Positions 10,742 through 22,458 of a stretch of DNA of 61,422 nucleotides are shown piece by piece. The position numbers were made by a program, and so were the translations under genes. The notes under the pieces are model-generated. The model had not been told where the DNA came from and did not search any database. It saw only the letters and a list, made by a program, of their open reading frames with translations. The first letter of the stretch is position 1, and the number at the start of each line of letters is the position of its first letter. Source of the stretch: Terfezia claveryi (lineage: Eukaryota > Ascomycota > Pezizomycetes > Pezizales > Pezizaceae); NCBI GenBank assembly GCA_015179025.1, contig WHUX01000278.1, positions 1 through 61,422 on the forward strand. The letters run 5' to 3'.

Positions 10742-12227
10742 CAATAAAACAGCTCTAGTGTGGAACTCAATGGGTTTTTTTGTAGGATTGGACGGCAGGG
10801 GGCTCAAAAGTTGCGTAAAGCATGTCCGCCTATTCCTTACCGATGGATCGTTGCCACAGGATGAGATCCTGGCACGAGCAACTCGACAATTAGCATCTAA
10901 GATGCACCTTGACGAGGATAGGGTATGGGCAATGAAGAAGGTTAATAGGAGAAGTGAAGATGGAGAGTATAGACGAGTTGAAGTATTGGATACAGTAGAA
11001 AGAACAAAGGAAGTTCTGATCATGATTCATGATGGGATGGGACACAGGGGTTCCAGAACCTGTTATGTGGTCTTCATCCAACGGTTTTGGATCCCGGCAG
11101 CTGCAAAAATCATCGAACGCCATATATCTGCTTGTCGGCAATGCCAGCAATTCTCTAAACCAAATCCGCTAGCTACGCCAGGATATGGTATCTCACCTAC
11201 AGATATCTTCTCTTACTGGTCGATCGACTTTGCTGGGCCGTTCCTAGAAGATGTGGCTACTGGCGCAAGGTTTGCAATATTGGCAGTAGATTGGTTGACT
11301 AGATGGGCTGAAGGTGCTGCAACAAGGGATGCATCCCCGGAGACAGTAGCCGAATTCATATACAACAATATCGTTACCAGATATGGCTGCCCCATCTCTC
11401 TACAGTCGGACCATGGCACACATTTCGTTAATCCTATCATCAAGGCACTCTGCAAGCTTCTACATATTAAACACCACCTTTCGACTCCCTATTACCCTCA
11501 ATCTAATAGGAAGATTGAGCGGGTAGTCAGTACTATCAAGACAATGCTCAAACGAGCTATACAGGAGGCAGTTGAAGTTGAAGTTGAACAAGAGGTTGAT
11601 AACAAGGGTGGAGACAATATAATGGGCATTGGGATAGCTATTGATGTAGAGGTGATTGTGAAGATCAAAGACGGTGAACTACAATAGGTGGAGACAGTGG
11701 ACGAGACACATGATACAACAGAGGTTAAGAAGGCATACTGGGTGCCGCTGCTTCAGTCAGTGTTGTGGGCCTACCGCAGCACTCCTCATACGGTTACCGG
11801 AGCGTCTCCGGCGATGCTTACGTTGGGCACAGAGCTTCGCATGCCTATCGACCTTACCATATCTCCAATTCCAGCTCCTCAGACTGACGAAGACCACAGG
11901 GCTTTGATCACCAAATGTCTCCAATACCTATATGATACAATTCCAGGCCTTCGAGAGGTTAAAGAAGCGAAGAATTCCAAGATGAACATCCAGTTTCAGC
12001 TAGGTGATAAAGTATGGAAGCGGGAATCCAAATACGATGCGAAAGGATTTACACTGGTGTTTGCCCCTCATTGGACAGGCCCTTTCGTTATCCATGCAGT
12101 CTGGGATAAGAATGTCTACAAATTACGTACAGATCCATTGATCATTGGAAAAAAGGTTGGATATCTCAAGAATCCTATAAACGGATACAGGCTCAAGCCG
12201 TACATTGAAGGAGAATTAGTTAGTTAG
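10731..12227 (+). pseudogene. Ty3/gypsy integrase with one in-frame stop
   Basis: This is the integrase end of a gypsy polyprotein, which inserts the cDNA into the genome. The HHCC zinc-binding segment is visible (H..GH, then CRQC near residue 130). The DDE core follows: SIDFAGPF, LQSDHGTHF and NRKIERV. An acidic, low-complexity insertion (EVEVEQEV) and a TAG at 11685-11687 interrupt it. The same frame continues with YWVPLLQSVLWAYRSTPH and the GPY/F-like WTGPFVI segment to the stop. The N-terminal boundary is uncertain because the frame runs into LINE sequence near 10,740. The matching gag, protease, RT and RNase H lie on the opposite strand at 13.7-17.3 kb. Confidence 0.8.
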
Positions 12228-12399
12228 TTGCATAATGTTGATGGAGGTATCACGGGCATTTTTGTTGTTGTTTGAGCAGTTAGCACTTGGTAGTTAGGTA
12301 GCTTTCCTATTGTTGGTTGATTTCTTTCTTTTTTTTTCTTTTTTTTTTTAAATACTTAGTACTCCTATGCAGCCCCGACGGCCTTTTTCTGGGAGGATG

Positions 12400-12525
12400 T
12401 GTGGCCTGTTATCTTGTAGGATCATATCTGATCACGTTAGCTTAGCTTAGTCATATGGTCATCTTAGACCGTATATAGTTGCTGTTATGTAGGTAGTAGA
12501 ATAGATACACCTCTACCACATCACA
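12400..12525 (+). repeat. Gypsy LTR, 126 bp
   Basis: It begins TGTGGCCTGTTATC after a purine-rich CTGGGAGGA tract and ends CCACATCACA. It matches the reverse-strand LTR at 17,286-17,411 over its full length with only two differences noted. This suggests a fairly recent insertion or recent conversion. Confidence 0.8.
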
Positions 12526-13620
12526 GTCCTCTCACATGGTGCAATAACCATGAAGTCAAGTCTACCCTCATGGTATGGTGGAAGATACATAAGTATGCAC
12601 CCACAGCAGCGAGGGGAGGAGAGGGAGCGTTGAGGATGGTTGGCACAAGCCCCGGTAGAGAAGGATGGGATAGGAGCGAGTCTACCCAAAATGGTCCAGG
12701 TTAAAAAGTTTAGTATGTCACTGTACCAAACTACGGACATGAAATCCAGGTACTTGGCACTTAGTTTGAGCCATTATCTACATTATATATACTGGCCTTG
12801 AATTCCACTTTCTCCTCAATAGCACTCTAAGAATCTACGGGGATCTAATTTCTCAATTGTTGCCCCAACCAAGCGGCAAGTTTGCTCAAAAGATTCTCTT
12901 TCTCACCAGGATTCACTTAAATTATTGAGGTCTTATGGTCCCCTCAGCCACCTTAAGTTGTACCAATATTTGCCCTAGCTTGGGGTGGGGGGATGGCTCG
13001 GACGACCTCACCTACTTCTCATTAATTGCTGTGCATACAACTTAGAGCAGAATATGCTTAATGGCGAGACCCATTTGAGCAACCAGATATGAGTCCTAGG
13101 CTATTTCGATTCTTCTGTTACTGTAAATCGAGCACCCCCCGACCTCCCAGGTAATATAGGCTCAATTTTTTTTTTTTTTTTTTAAATACTCAGTACTCCT
13201 ATGCAGCCCCGTTAGGGGAATATAGGCTCAAGCCCGGGCCATAGGTTCTGTATGCTCTTTTGAGGTTACAAAAAGGGTCCCTTTGCGTCATACTGTATGG
13301 GTAGAGAAAGGAATATACAGAGACTCGCCTTATCGTACAGTTCACGACCCACTCCTAGCTAGATATGAAAACATTTTGCATAACATATATCAGGAGAACT
13401 CTAGTGGATCCGTAAGCCAGGGCTTTTGGGCAGTTTATAAATGGTTCTGTGGATATGCATGTTCATTTTTTGCTTCCTACTATCCGAATCTGATGAAAAC
13501 TTCTCGACTTTGTGCCTTGTCCCCCTATATTACACTTTCGCCCGAATCCCCTACTTTGGGCGCAGGCCCATATATCTTCTATCATACTGTGAGGTGAGGA
13601 CTTGACTTCATGGTTCTTGT
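12526..13620. other. Non-coding interval at the presumed inversion junction
   Basis: No gene is supported. Two T-tracts at about 12,335 and 13,170 are each followed by nearly the same phrase (AAATACTCAGTACTCCTATG, with one change), suggesting retroposed A-tailed sequence on the reverse strand. A perfect 17-bp inverted pair, AACCATGAAGTCAAGTC at 12,546-12,562 and its complement at 13,599-13,615, borders the interval. Confidence 0.5.
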
Positions 13621-13741
13621 GGGGCAGGCAATGTTCCTAGACTTTATTATTCCACTTTAATACCTAGATATATATCCATTCATATATTAGCCATATATCA
13701 GGATACCTCCCTCGACTCCATGATCAAGGGCTCTTAAGCCT

Positions 13742-16700
13742 TTACAAATTATTGTCCAAACTAAGATTGATTTCTTCGCTTCTGGTAAGGATTGGTATAA
13801 GGGGTGCTTCTTGCAAGGTTACTGTAGTGAGTGCCGCGTCTTGCAAGGTTGTTGTAGTGAGCATATCGACTCCAACATAGGCTGTGGAAACTGGTAAGAA
13901 GTCATCCTCTTCTTGCTCCTCTCGCTGATATTGCTTGCTGACAGGAACCACACAATACCTGATTAGTCTCTCCTTAGTGAACCCGTCTTCCAACTCCAAG
14001 TCAGTATAAACCTCCTCACATAAGCTAATCTCTGCAAGCGGTTCATAGAACAACAAAGGAACATTTAGTGTTTTTCCGCTACTCTTATCCACATAGATAG
14101 GCTTGCCAAACTTCTCCCCAAAACAAATCTCAGGTAATGACATAGCCTCCTTTCCGGCTGGTAACAACACCATTCTTGACAACGAATCTGCAATCATCTT
14201 AACCCCTGGTACCCATTCCACCTTAAATGAATAATCAGAGAGAAAAAGAGAATATCTAGCAATCATTTGGTTAGGGGAATCTCTAGCATCTAGGAGATAC
14301 TGATGAGCCCTGCAATCAGTATGCCAAATAAAAGGAATAGAAGTTGAGCTCAACCACTCATGAAACTTTCTACAAGCATAGACAAACGCTAGCAATTCCA
14401 ACCGTATAATATGGTAATTCCGCTGGGATGCAGACAATCCACTACTAGCAAAACAACAAACATACTCCTTGCCCTCATTGTCTTCTTGGACAATTACAAC
14501 GCCCAATCTACTACAGACCGATCAATCCTGAATACCAACTGACGCATCAGTGTAGATAATCGCTCTCTTCTGATAATTAAACTGTTGTAGGACAAGGGGT
14601 GATACTAGGGTTGCCTTGAGGTTTTCGAACTCAATTATTACTTCCAGAGTCAATACAATCTTGCTGGATTTTCTCGTCGTGGCTGTTAATGTGGTAGCTT
14701 TCGTTTGGGTCGTAGATGTCAAGTCTCTAGTCAAGGCAGTAAGATATGAAACCATTAGTGCGTAGCCAGGAACTCTATCTCGGAACTGGTTGGCGAGCCC
14801 TAGAAACGCTCGCAACTGAGTAAGGGTTTGAGGTAAGCCCATGGCCTTCATGGAATCCACACATTTCCTGTTCATCCCAATCCCATTTTCTGACCATACA
14901 AACCCAACAGATTCGATCACTTCAAATCCCCATTCACACTTCTTTAGCTTCAGTTTCCACCCATGCTTTCTCATTCTAGTGAGCAAAGCATTCCATAAAG
15001 TTCGCAGGACTTGATAATTGCCCTTAGCTGACTTGCCAATGATATTGTCAAAGTATGATTTAGTGAGCTTCTTCTGTAGAAGATCACCTTGCATAACAAC
15101 AGTATTTCTTTTGAATGTAGCAGGGCCATTCTTCATTCCAAAGAGCATTCTTTCACTAACCCATAGCTCTCCTAGCATCTCAAATGCGGAGGCCCAAATA
15201 GCTTCTTTCGTCATGACAATCTGAGTAAATCTCCTATCTGCGTCAACCTTGAAGAAGGACCCTGTATCCCCTTCTCCCATGAAAGTAAGCATTTCTGGAA
15301 TGCTATCGACAGGTTCTGGATCTTGATAAATTCGATCATTCAGTTGCCGGTAATCGTGAGCAATCCGGCAATATGCAGGATTATTGCGCAGGTTACGCAC
15401 GTCTGGTGTCTTAGTCTGAGTTGGACCATTGCACTAAGCTGGAGTGTTACGCAGGTCGGACGTTTGAGCTGGAGGAGGTTTTCGAACAATGGTGAGCTGT
15501 GCTCGATCTATACAGGTAGGGGGTGCTTTTCGGTAAATCCTCAATTCCACCAGAGGCCAACATTTTGCCTTAATGATTTCTTTGTTAATAGGGTTAGATA
15601 GATGTCTACGTGACTCCATGATTGCTGGCGAATTGTCAAATCTGTGAATCTGGTGCGGAATGTCTTTAATACAGCCAAGGTCAAATTGATTCTAGGAAAA
15701 GACGTCCGAAAAGTCGATCACATCTCTAGCAACCAGCTTCTTGATCTCCTCAGGGACATTCGGTCCAAATCGTAGGTTTTGTAAGATAAAATCTACTGTC
15801 AGCAACGGCAATCCTTCGTCTAATGCCTTGCGTATTTGAGCTTGCGAGATCTCGATATTTGCTGGGATTGATGTCGCATTGTCTATTTCCCCAATCAAGT
15901 CCTTAGTACCAATCCTAATTGCAGCCGAATCAGGTGATATAAAGTACATTGTCATTTGCTCATTCCTCGCGACTGTCATTATAAGGTTTGCTAGTGTATT
16001 CGGTGAGTTTGATAGCACATTCAGCAGGTTTACATACTCGTCTACATCCTCTTCTACCAACGGAGGTGCTCCTACATCTGCTGTAATCCTTTTGCAGTTG
16101 GCCTCGATCTCGATCTTGGATGGTAAGATGACAACAATAGTGTTCCATCTTGGAAATAGGCCAGCACCAGTAGCTACTAGAAACTCTGTTCCCAATAGAA
16201 GCTGGTAGTTAGCTGATTCCACAATATAGCACCGCACTGCAAAATACACGTTTTTCAAGCGGAATACAAATTTCTCCGCAACACCAATTGGTGCTCTCTT
16301 TACTCTATCAGCCATAACAAAGTTAATGTCCGACTCTTTTGACCATGGAGTCTTAGTTTGAGTCATCGAACTAACAGGGGCTACGCAGACTACAGCGCCT
16401 GTATCCCATACTGTGAGCATTTGTTGACCTTTCGGTATCTCGCTCATTGCCCATAAGTATCCGGTAGGTTTCTTAACCTCTTCACCAGGTGCGATCTTAG
16501 GTACTGTGAAGACTTCACTTTCTGCATAAGATTGGGATACCATGTGGAATATGGGGAATTCATCACCAGCCCGCTCCTCCATTTCTTTCTTAACATATTC
16601 GACTAAGGGAGTGACATGCTTGATATTGGAAGTTGCTGATGTGCTGGTCGGGCCTGAGGCCGACATTGTATACATTGCTAGGTTTGAACCTGAGGAGATT

Positions 16701-17284
16701 TGAGAATGAGGGACTGTGGGCGAGACCTTGCAATCCTTGATAAGGTGGCCTTCGCCTCCACACCTATAACAGAGTCTAGACTGCGTCGTCGAGCCTGTAT
16801 TAGCTTGTTTTGATGTCAGCACCTCTGCGCCTCTATTACTATTACCACCTCTGTTCCGATCTGGTTTGGGCACCTTAGGAGGATCAGTGAGTGCTGATCC
16901 GTCCTTATGCCGTGAGCTAAAGCATGCTGAGATTTAGTGACCGTCACGACCGCATCTGCTGCAGGTTTCTCCAGTTCGCCTTACAGCCTGAGGCCTAGGT
17001 CTATCAGCTCTTACAACATCATTGCCATTACTGTTGGCATTGCCCTTTCTGCATGCCTCCGCTGAATGACCAAGCTTGCCTCTATGCTCCTCCTCTTCTT
17101 GATCTACTGACAACGCTCTAGATAAGACTCTTCTCCATGAGGGTTCTGTCCACGCAGAGCCGTCAAGTGAGGACTGCAGCTCTCGAGGTAGCCTTGAAGC
17201 CAGGTTGGAGGCTGTAGAATGAAACACTCGAAGAGAAGGCCTCGTGAGAAAAAAATCGCCGACGTCCCTGTGTTGGGGTGCCAA
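13742..17284 (-). pseudogene. Ty3/gypsy gag-protease-RT-RNase H with several in-frame stops
   Basis: Reading on the reverse strand from 17,284, one reading frame contains all parts in order. They are two gag zinc knuckles (CSRCGRDGH and CYRCGGEGHLIKDC), an aspartic protease (VWDTGAVV), RT (YRQLNDRI, FLGLANQFRDR) and RNase H (IYTDAS, WHTDCRAHQYLL, DSLSRM). Stops interrupt at about 16,934 (TAA, inside the first knuckle), 15,692 (TAG), 15,434 (TAG) and 14,522 (TGA), without frameshifts. The RT catalytic box reads YFDN instead of YxDD, so the active site has lost an aspartate. The pattern of point stops without indels fits C-to-T type decay. Integrase is missing from this strand. Confidence 0.85.
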
Positions 17285-17285
17285 C

Positions 17286-17411
17286 TGTGATGTGGTAGAG
17301 GTGTATCTATTCTACTACCTACATAATAGCAACTATATACGGTCCAAGATGACCATATGACTAAGCTAAGCTAACGTGATCAGATATGATCCTACAAGAT
17401 AACAGGCCACA
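17286..17411 (-). repeat. Gypsy 5' LTR, 126 bp
   Basis: On the reverse strand it runs from TGTGGCCTG to CATCACA and is followed at once by TTGGCACCCC, a plausible primer-binding site, and then the gag frame. It is a near-identical partner of the forward-strand LTR at 12.4 kb. Confidence 0.8.
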
Positions 17412-17575
17412 AGGGGCAGGAGATGTTCCCAGACTCTGCTTGATCATATTATTCTAATTTTATACCTGGTCATATACTCACATCACACGATTCATTTATT
17501 GGCCATATATCAGGTATATCTTCCTGGACTACATGATCCAGGGCTCTTAAGCACTTCTACAAATTATTCTCCAAA
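17412..17575. repeat. Duplicate of the region just past the gypsy RNase H
   Basis: The stretch (GGGGCAGG, GCCATATATCAGG, AGGGCTCTTAAGC, ACAAATTATT) matches 13,620-13,757 in the same orientation, with many changes. It lies outside the 5' LTR, so it comes from a second element or a local duplication. Confidence 0.55.
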
Positions 17576-18364
17576 CTCGTACGCAGTTTTTAAGATCCCC
17601 GGCCGTCCAATTCCACCGAAAATTCATTGAGTTCTACCCTATTGCATATCCTTGTCGTGTTTGTACTACCCCCGTCGCATGCTGAAGGTTTTGGGTTGCT
17701 TTTGCAGGAATGCAAGGGTGTGAATTTAGAGGATTTCCGAAATTTCTAGCGAAAAGGGAAAGAAAGTGAAGAAAGCGACAAATATAGTGCTTTTTAGCAA
17801 GAGAGACTTCATGTGATTTTTGCCTCATAGAGTAAACTCTTTAATATAGTATCTACAGCGTAAGAGTTACCCTCAGATTCGTGTGCACTGTGAAACTACA
17901 CGCCTTGACAATAAACAGAACCCGCCCGGTATGCTGTATCGCACAATATACGTGTTGTATCTGTTAATGGTTGTAATTCCCCCTTGAGATCCATGCCCCA
18001 TTTGCAATACACGCTATAGTGGAGTTGCAATTTGAAGCTCCATGTACTGACCTTAAGTTGTCGTCTTATATAAGGGACTGCATCTGACATTCTGGTGCGA
18101 TTCGTTGGTGCTGCAAGGCATGAGAATAATTATACTGCCAATTGTTACCTCAAGTATTGATACTGCTGCAAGCGGGATCAATGGACATGGCCATGGAAAT
18201 AAAATCGGGACAGTGTACACGGTCATCAAGTAGCTACATGGAGGTATAACTTTGACTCGAACTAGAAGCATGACCATGCCGAAAGATCATAAATCCCCTC
18301 CTCATTTCTTCATCATAGAAACAATTCCAAATTACACTACAACCACCGGTTACGAAATTCAATT
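17576..18364. other. No gene recognised
   Basis: Nothing can be supported here apart from short AT-rich stretches. The last 60 bases could be the promoter and leader of the following small ORF. Confidence 0.4.
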
Positions 18365-18748
18365 ATGACTTCACCTACCTCACCAAATACCAACTTTTAT
18401 GCTGTGGAATATTTAGCCTCCTTATACTCTACATATATCGGCATCCATGGGGAGGACACCTCCCTGAAGCTCCGTCAGCGTCTCTTAATAATGCATAATG
18501 AGTTCAAATTTATGGAAGATAACTTGAGCAAGATAATCGCTACTCGTACGGATGCGAGCACCGCACTTCAACAACTCGAATTGGTAAGGCAATTGTTGGA
18601 TTACTTTAAATCGACAACAGCCGCTGTTTGGAGATACACGAAGGACGATGTTGAAACCAGGATCCGGAATTTTGAAGACTTGGTGGATACGTTACATGCC
18701 CACGAGCGCCATGGCCGCAGGCACATCTATAAAGGAACCAGCAGTTGA
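18365..18748 (+). CDS. Small hypothetical protein, 127 aa
   Basis: An uninterrupted ATG-to-TGA frame encodes a mostly helical, charged protein with no cysteine, signal peptide or membrane span. Its composition (TALQQLELVRQLLDYF, DDVETRIRNFEDLVDTL) suggests helices that might pair as a coiled coil. I recognise no family. The upstream sequence is CA-rich with AATTCAATT before the ATG, a reasonable fungal leader. The downstream sequence is very AT-rich. It may be a real single-exon gene, a single exon of a larger one, or chance. Confidence 0.4.
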   Translation: MTSPTSPNTNFYAVEYLASLYSTYIGIHGEDTSLKLRQRLLIMHNEFKFMEDNLSKIIATRTDASTALQQLELVRQLLDYFKSTTAAVWRYTKDDVETRIRNFEDLVDTLHAHERHGRRHIYKGTSS

Positions 18749-18989
18749 TATGTGAAAGGTATAGATGTACTAGAATTCCCAAAGGAAGTAAAAAGAGAAG
18801 ATTCGATAGCTAGTATATGAACAACGAAAATACTGTAACGGAGAAATATTATTTCATATTTATGTAAATATTTTGTATTAAATATTTTTCCAATAGCATC
18901 AGTTTATTATATATTTAGTACCTTGGTAGAGGGGCTAACTTTCTACCACTCTCTATAGAGGCATCGAATCCAAGAAGGAAGGGTCAAGG

Positions 18990-19290
18990 TAAAGAGCTGG
19001 CGGCATCGGCACCACCCCCGAATCATCAATAATAGACAGAAAGGCGAGCAGCTAGAGGCTATGCTATAAGGAGAAAAGCGGGATACTGAGAGCCTACAAG
19101 GCATGGCTCGCAGCGCACAGCAACAAGCAACAATCACTGGTTTTTTAGGCCGGGGTCGGAAATTTCCTAATTCCTTTCTATATATCTCGATATAAGAAAC
19201 CCCTCGTTATAACCAACCCTCGGTTAGTGCTGAGAGAGTTGCTCATAACGAGCGTTCATTATATTATCTGTCCGATTATAACCAACGTCA
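18990..19290. mobile_element. Degenerate relic of the pogo-like MITE family (P4)
   Basis: It shares with P1-P3 the interior phrases AGAAAGGCGAGCAGCTAGAG, CTACAAGG and TTTCCTAATT, then ATATAAGAAACCCCTCGTTATAA. The terminal repeats are no longer clear, so the ends are approximate. Confidence 0.5.
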
Positions 19291-19572
19291 AAATCCATAG
19301 AAACCTAGGTTTAGAGCTCCCCAAGTTTTGTTAAACCAACACAGCTTAAGTAATACACCAGCTGTTCTTCTTTCTTTCACTCCGCCGCTGATTCACTCTG
19401 ATTCAATATTCATGAGAAATCCAACAAACATACTACCATCGGTCTACTCAATATAGCCAGCCAACGCCTGTAGCAGAAATGTTCTCTTCTGGGTTTTTTC
19501 CAGCGCTATATTCGGAGAAATAATTAGCTTTGACTCACCGCTTTCCTGTGAAGAATAGTCATTGGGAGCAAC

Positions 19573-21711
19573 TCACCGTAAAACCATCCTAGATTTCGCG
19601 ATAACCCTAGATTCTTCATATCCAGTACCATCCTGTTTCCCAGCTCGCTTCAGACACGGAGCCACCACCAACCATGCAAACGTTTCCTTTGTGGTTGCGT
19701 AGCGCTCCTTGTTCTTTGAAAGTCTAAAGAACTTGAGGGCTGGGTTTTGTCTCGTGGCACCTATATTCTGCATCACCCGCTCGTCAAATGGTAAGTTGAA
19801 CCCCCCTCCATCGAGGTATGTGACTGTATTGTCTGAGCGCATAAGCAATGCAAGAGTCCATGCCCCCGTGAGTATCTTGTGGAGTTTCGCCTTAGACCCC
19901 AAGCGTTGCGCGTGAGGCGTATCATCTCTGAAAAGCTCTTCGAATCTAAGTAACTCTGTTCCATCATCTTGCTCTCGACCAAGCTTCTCGTGGTGGATAC
20001 AGTCCACAGTGATAAAAGGATGGATGGCATTCAGAATAAGCACCCCAACACGATTCAAATAGTTGGTCATGACAGTTCCAAGCTGGTCCTGCTGAGTCAT
20101 GAGATGGAGGACAATTTTTGCACGAAGGCAATTAAACTCAAATGCTGCTGTTTCCGCAAAATGTGAGCCGGAGGTATCAGTATCAGACTACCCGAAGTTT
20201 AAGTTAGGGTAGTGGGGTGTTTTTGGCACGGCATTAGGGCGGTTTAACTCACTGGGATCATCACGCGCAGAGGTTCGCTCCTGTAGAACAACGAAATCGT
20301 TGGTCATCCGGCCTGTAAAGCTTTCCCAATCCACGTTTGAGGCAGGGTTTGGATTTTGCATTGGGTCCCAGAAAGGCTCAGAACGTAGTAGCCATCGTAT
20401 CTTATCAAATACCTCTGATTGGAGAATCTTCATTATCATTGCAGCAGGTATGAGTTCGTTTGGCTGTTCCTCTCCTACAAAGGCATCTAATCTCGCTGGA
20501 TACGAATTACCAAGCCCATCAGATGTTAATTTCCGCACATATGTCTGGGTGATGCCTATCTTTGCAAGTACACCGGGGTCTTTCTCGTCCATTAAATGTT
20601 GGAATGTTCCAAAATGGCCGGCTTTTTCTGACCCACCGAGCTTCCATGCGTCAGGTCGATACTGACTCATTTCATCTATACCGCCCTCAATAGCCCAGTG
20701 GCAATGATCCTCAGCGAAGGAAAGCACGTTATTAACGAGGCGGTCCCAATAGGTGTAGATTTTTTCATCAGCCCAATACGTTAATCTAGGCCCAATCGCG
20801 CTGCTTAACCTCATGTGGCTTATTGCACGCTGCATATCTGCCATGCTTTTTGCCATTTCTTGTATCTGCATATCCAGTTCAAGCTTTTCGTTTGACATGA
20901 GATGAATCTGATGCGTCAGCACCATCGCCTCATCCTCGTAGTTCTGAAGTTCCTCCATAAGTCGGCTAACCTCCAAGTCGCGCACTTGAATCATTTCCAT
21001 GACCGTCCCCTTCGGGAGTGGATGTTTCCCACCATTGGGCAGCTGTGAACCAGGTATAATCATCGTCGTTGTTTTTTTAGGCGAAATCCTTTTCTTGTTA
21101 GCTGAGGGCCCGGTCGCTGTAAAGCTCCGCCTTCTTGGTGTCGTGGCTTGAGTTTGTACGGGCCCAGCAACTGCGATCACTCCCACTTCCTCTGGCTCTT
21201 CCGTCTCCCTTCTTGGTCCTATTACCGCTGCCTCTGCCTCTTTCCTTCTCCGACTTCGTGGAGCTGTTGCCGCTCCCTCCGCCTCTCGGGTTCTCTTGCG
21301 CCCTTGCGCCGGCACTGTTGCCGCTCCCTCTGCCACTTTAATTGCCTGACCTGGCCCTTTTGTCACCTGATATAATTCTGTGCCTACCTGCGATGGGACT
21401 AAAAATCGCCCTGGGCTTCGTGCTGAGACTGCCAGCGGGTCTGCTGTTTGGCCTCGCGGGTCTGAATTTCTTGGGGTTTGTTCCGTGGGCCCTTGGGGCC
21501 TCCGAGCGGGAACAGGCTCACCACGTCCACTAGGTCTCCGTGCTTGTCGTCTGTTTGGTGGTGGTTTGCTCGAGGGTGGAGTATCCTGAACTTCATAAGG
21601 ATCTTGTGAGAACGCAAGCTGGCTCGGTTCCTCTGGACTTTCGGGAGCCGACTCGACTGTCACATGGTGGACCGGCGCCCGCGGTGGACGCTTTCCCTTG
21701 GCTCTAGGCAT
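19573..21711 (-). pseudogene. Uncharacterised 713-codon reading frame with a single in-frame TAG
   Basis: From ATG at 21,711 the frame runs 507 codons to TAG at 20,190-20,188. It then continues without any other stop for about 205 codons to 19,573, and the second part looks just as protein-like (FNCLRAKIVLHL, GVLILNAIHPF, KILTGAWTLALLM). No intron removing the TAG keeps the frame: the obvious GTAGTC donor with nearby AG acceptors leads to TGA. The first 230 residues are basic, proline-rich and repetitive (GAATxP, RRKEAEAA). A coiled coil follows (about 235-305), then a tryptophan-rich globular part (YWADEKIYTYWDRLV, CHWAIEGGIDEM). I recognise no family. It is either a pseudogene with one nonsense change or a 507-aa gene with an unrelated but open tail. 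Confidence 0.5.
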
Positions 21712-21739
21712 ATGCGTTTAACGCTCCTAGTATTAATTA

Positions 21740-22450
21740 TTGGAGAGCTTTCTGCTGCGTGAAACTCGACCCCAGACACGACTTAGACTTCTTCGATTGC
21801 TGTATGTCAGGAGATTTGTATATGGAACTGGGAATGTGTTCAAAGTCGTTCGCGTTATAGATGTAGGACTTTTGTTTCCTCGAGAACAATGGTGCCAGTG
21901 TTTTGAGGTTATCAATTGTGCGCAAACAAAGGGAAGCATTGAACTGGATTGGAGACAAAGAGCCGCCTAAAGTCCATGTAACAAAGAACCATCGGTTGTC
22001 TTTATACGCGCCAAGTTGAGAGTCGAACTAAGTATGCCTGTCAACCACGAGTTCATATTCAGATGGGCTTCTTATCGCCTCGCAACCCCATCCATTACGT
22101 TAATCAAAGTCGTATATAGGCATCGTGGCTACTTTCCCAAAATCTCCGCGCATCACCTCCCACATCCTGTATATTATCGGTGACGCGCATACACGCATAC
22201 ATGTGCTAACATATGCTATTATTCAACACATTCATGTGCACTCACCTAAATTCAGTAAACGCCATGCGCGCGACTTTAAGAAATTCCTGACCTAATTGAA
22301 ATGTCACAAGATATCCATGAATAAAAGTAAAAGTACCGCTCGGAGGAACTGGTTTGCACTAGGTAAGTTGTCTCTTGGACCAAGGAAGAGAAATCGAGCT
22401 ACTGTATATAAGTAATTCATTCTTGGCATTTCTCCTTTGAACTGAATCAC
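21740..22450. other. No gene recognised; upstream region of the preceding reverse-strand gene
   Basis: The first part should hold the promoter of the reverse-strand gene starting at 21,711. Otherwise nothing can be supported; the overlapping small ORFs have unremarkable composition. Confidence 0.35.
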
Positions 22451-22458
22451 GTAATTTT

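Noticed and set aside
13283..13597. 104-codon forward ORF between the two gypsy halves
   Set aside because: No family resemblance, no splice or promoter support, and it ends inside the 17-bp inverted-pair region.
20300..21617. Several forward-strand ORFs of 60-120 codons
   Set aside because: They are antisense shadows of the long reverse-strand frame at 19.6-21.7 kb and have biased leucine/serine composition.
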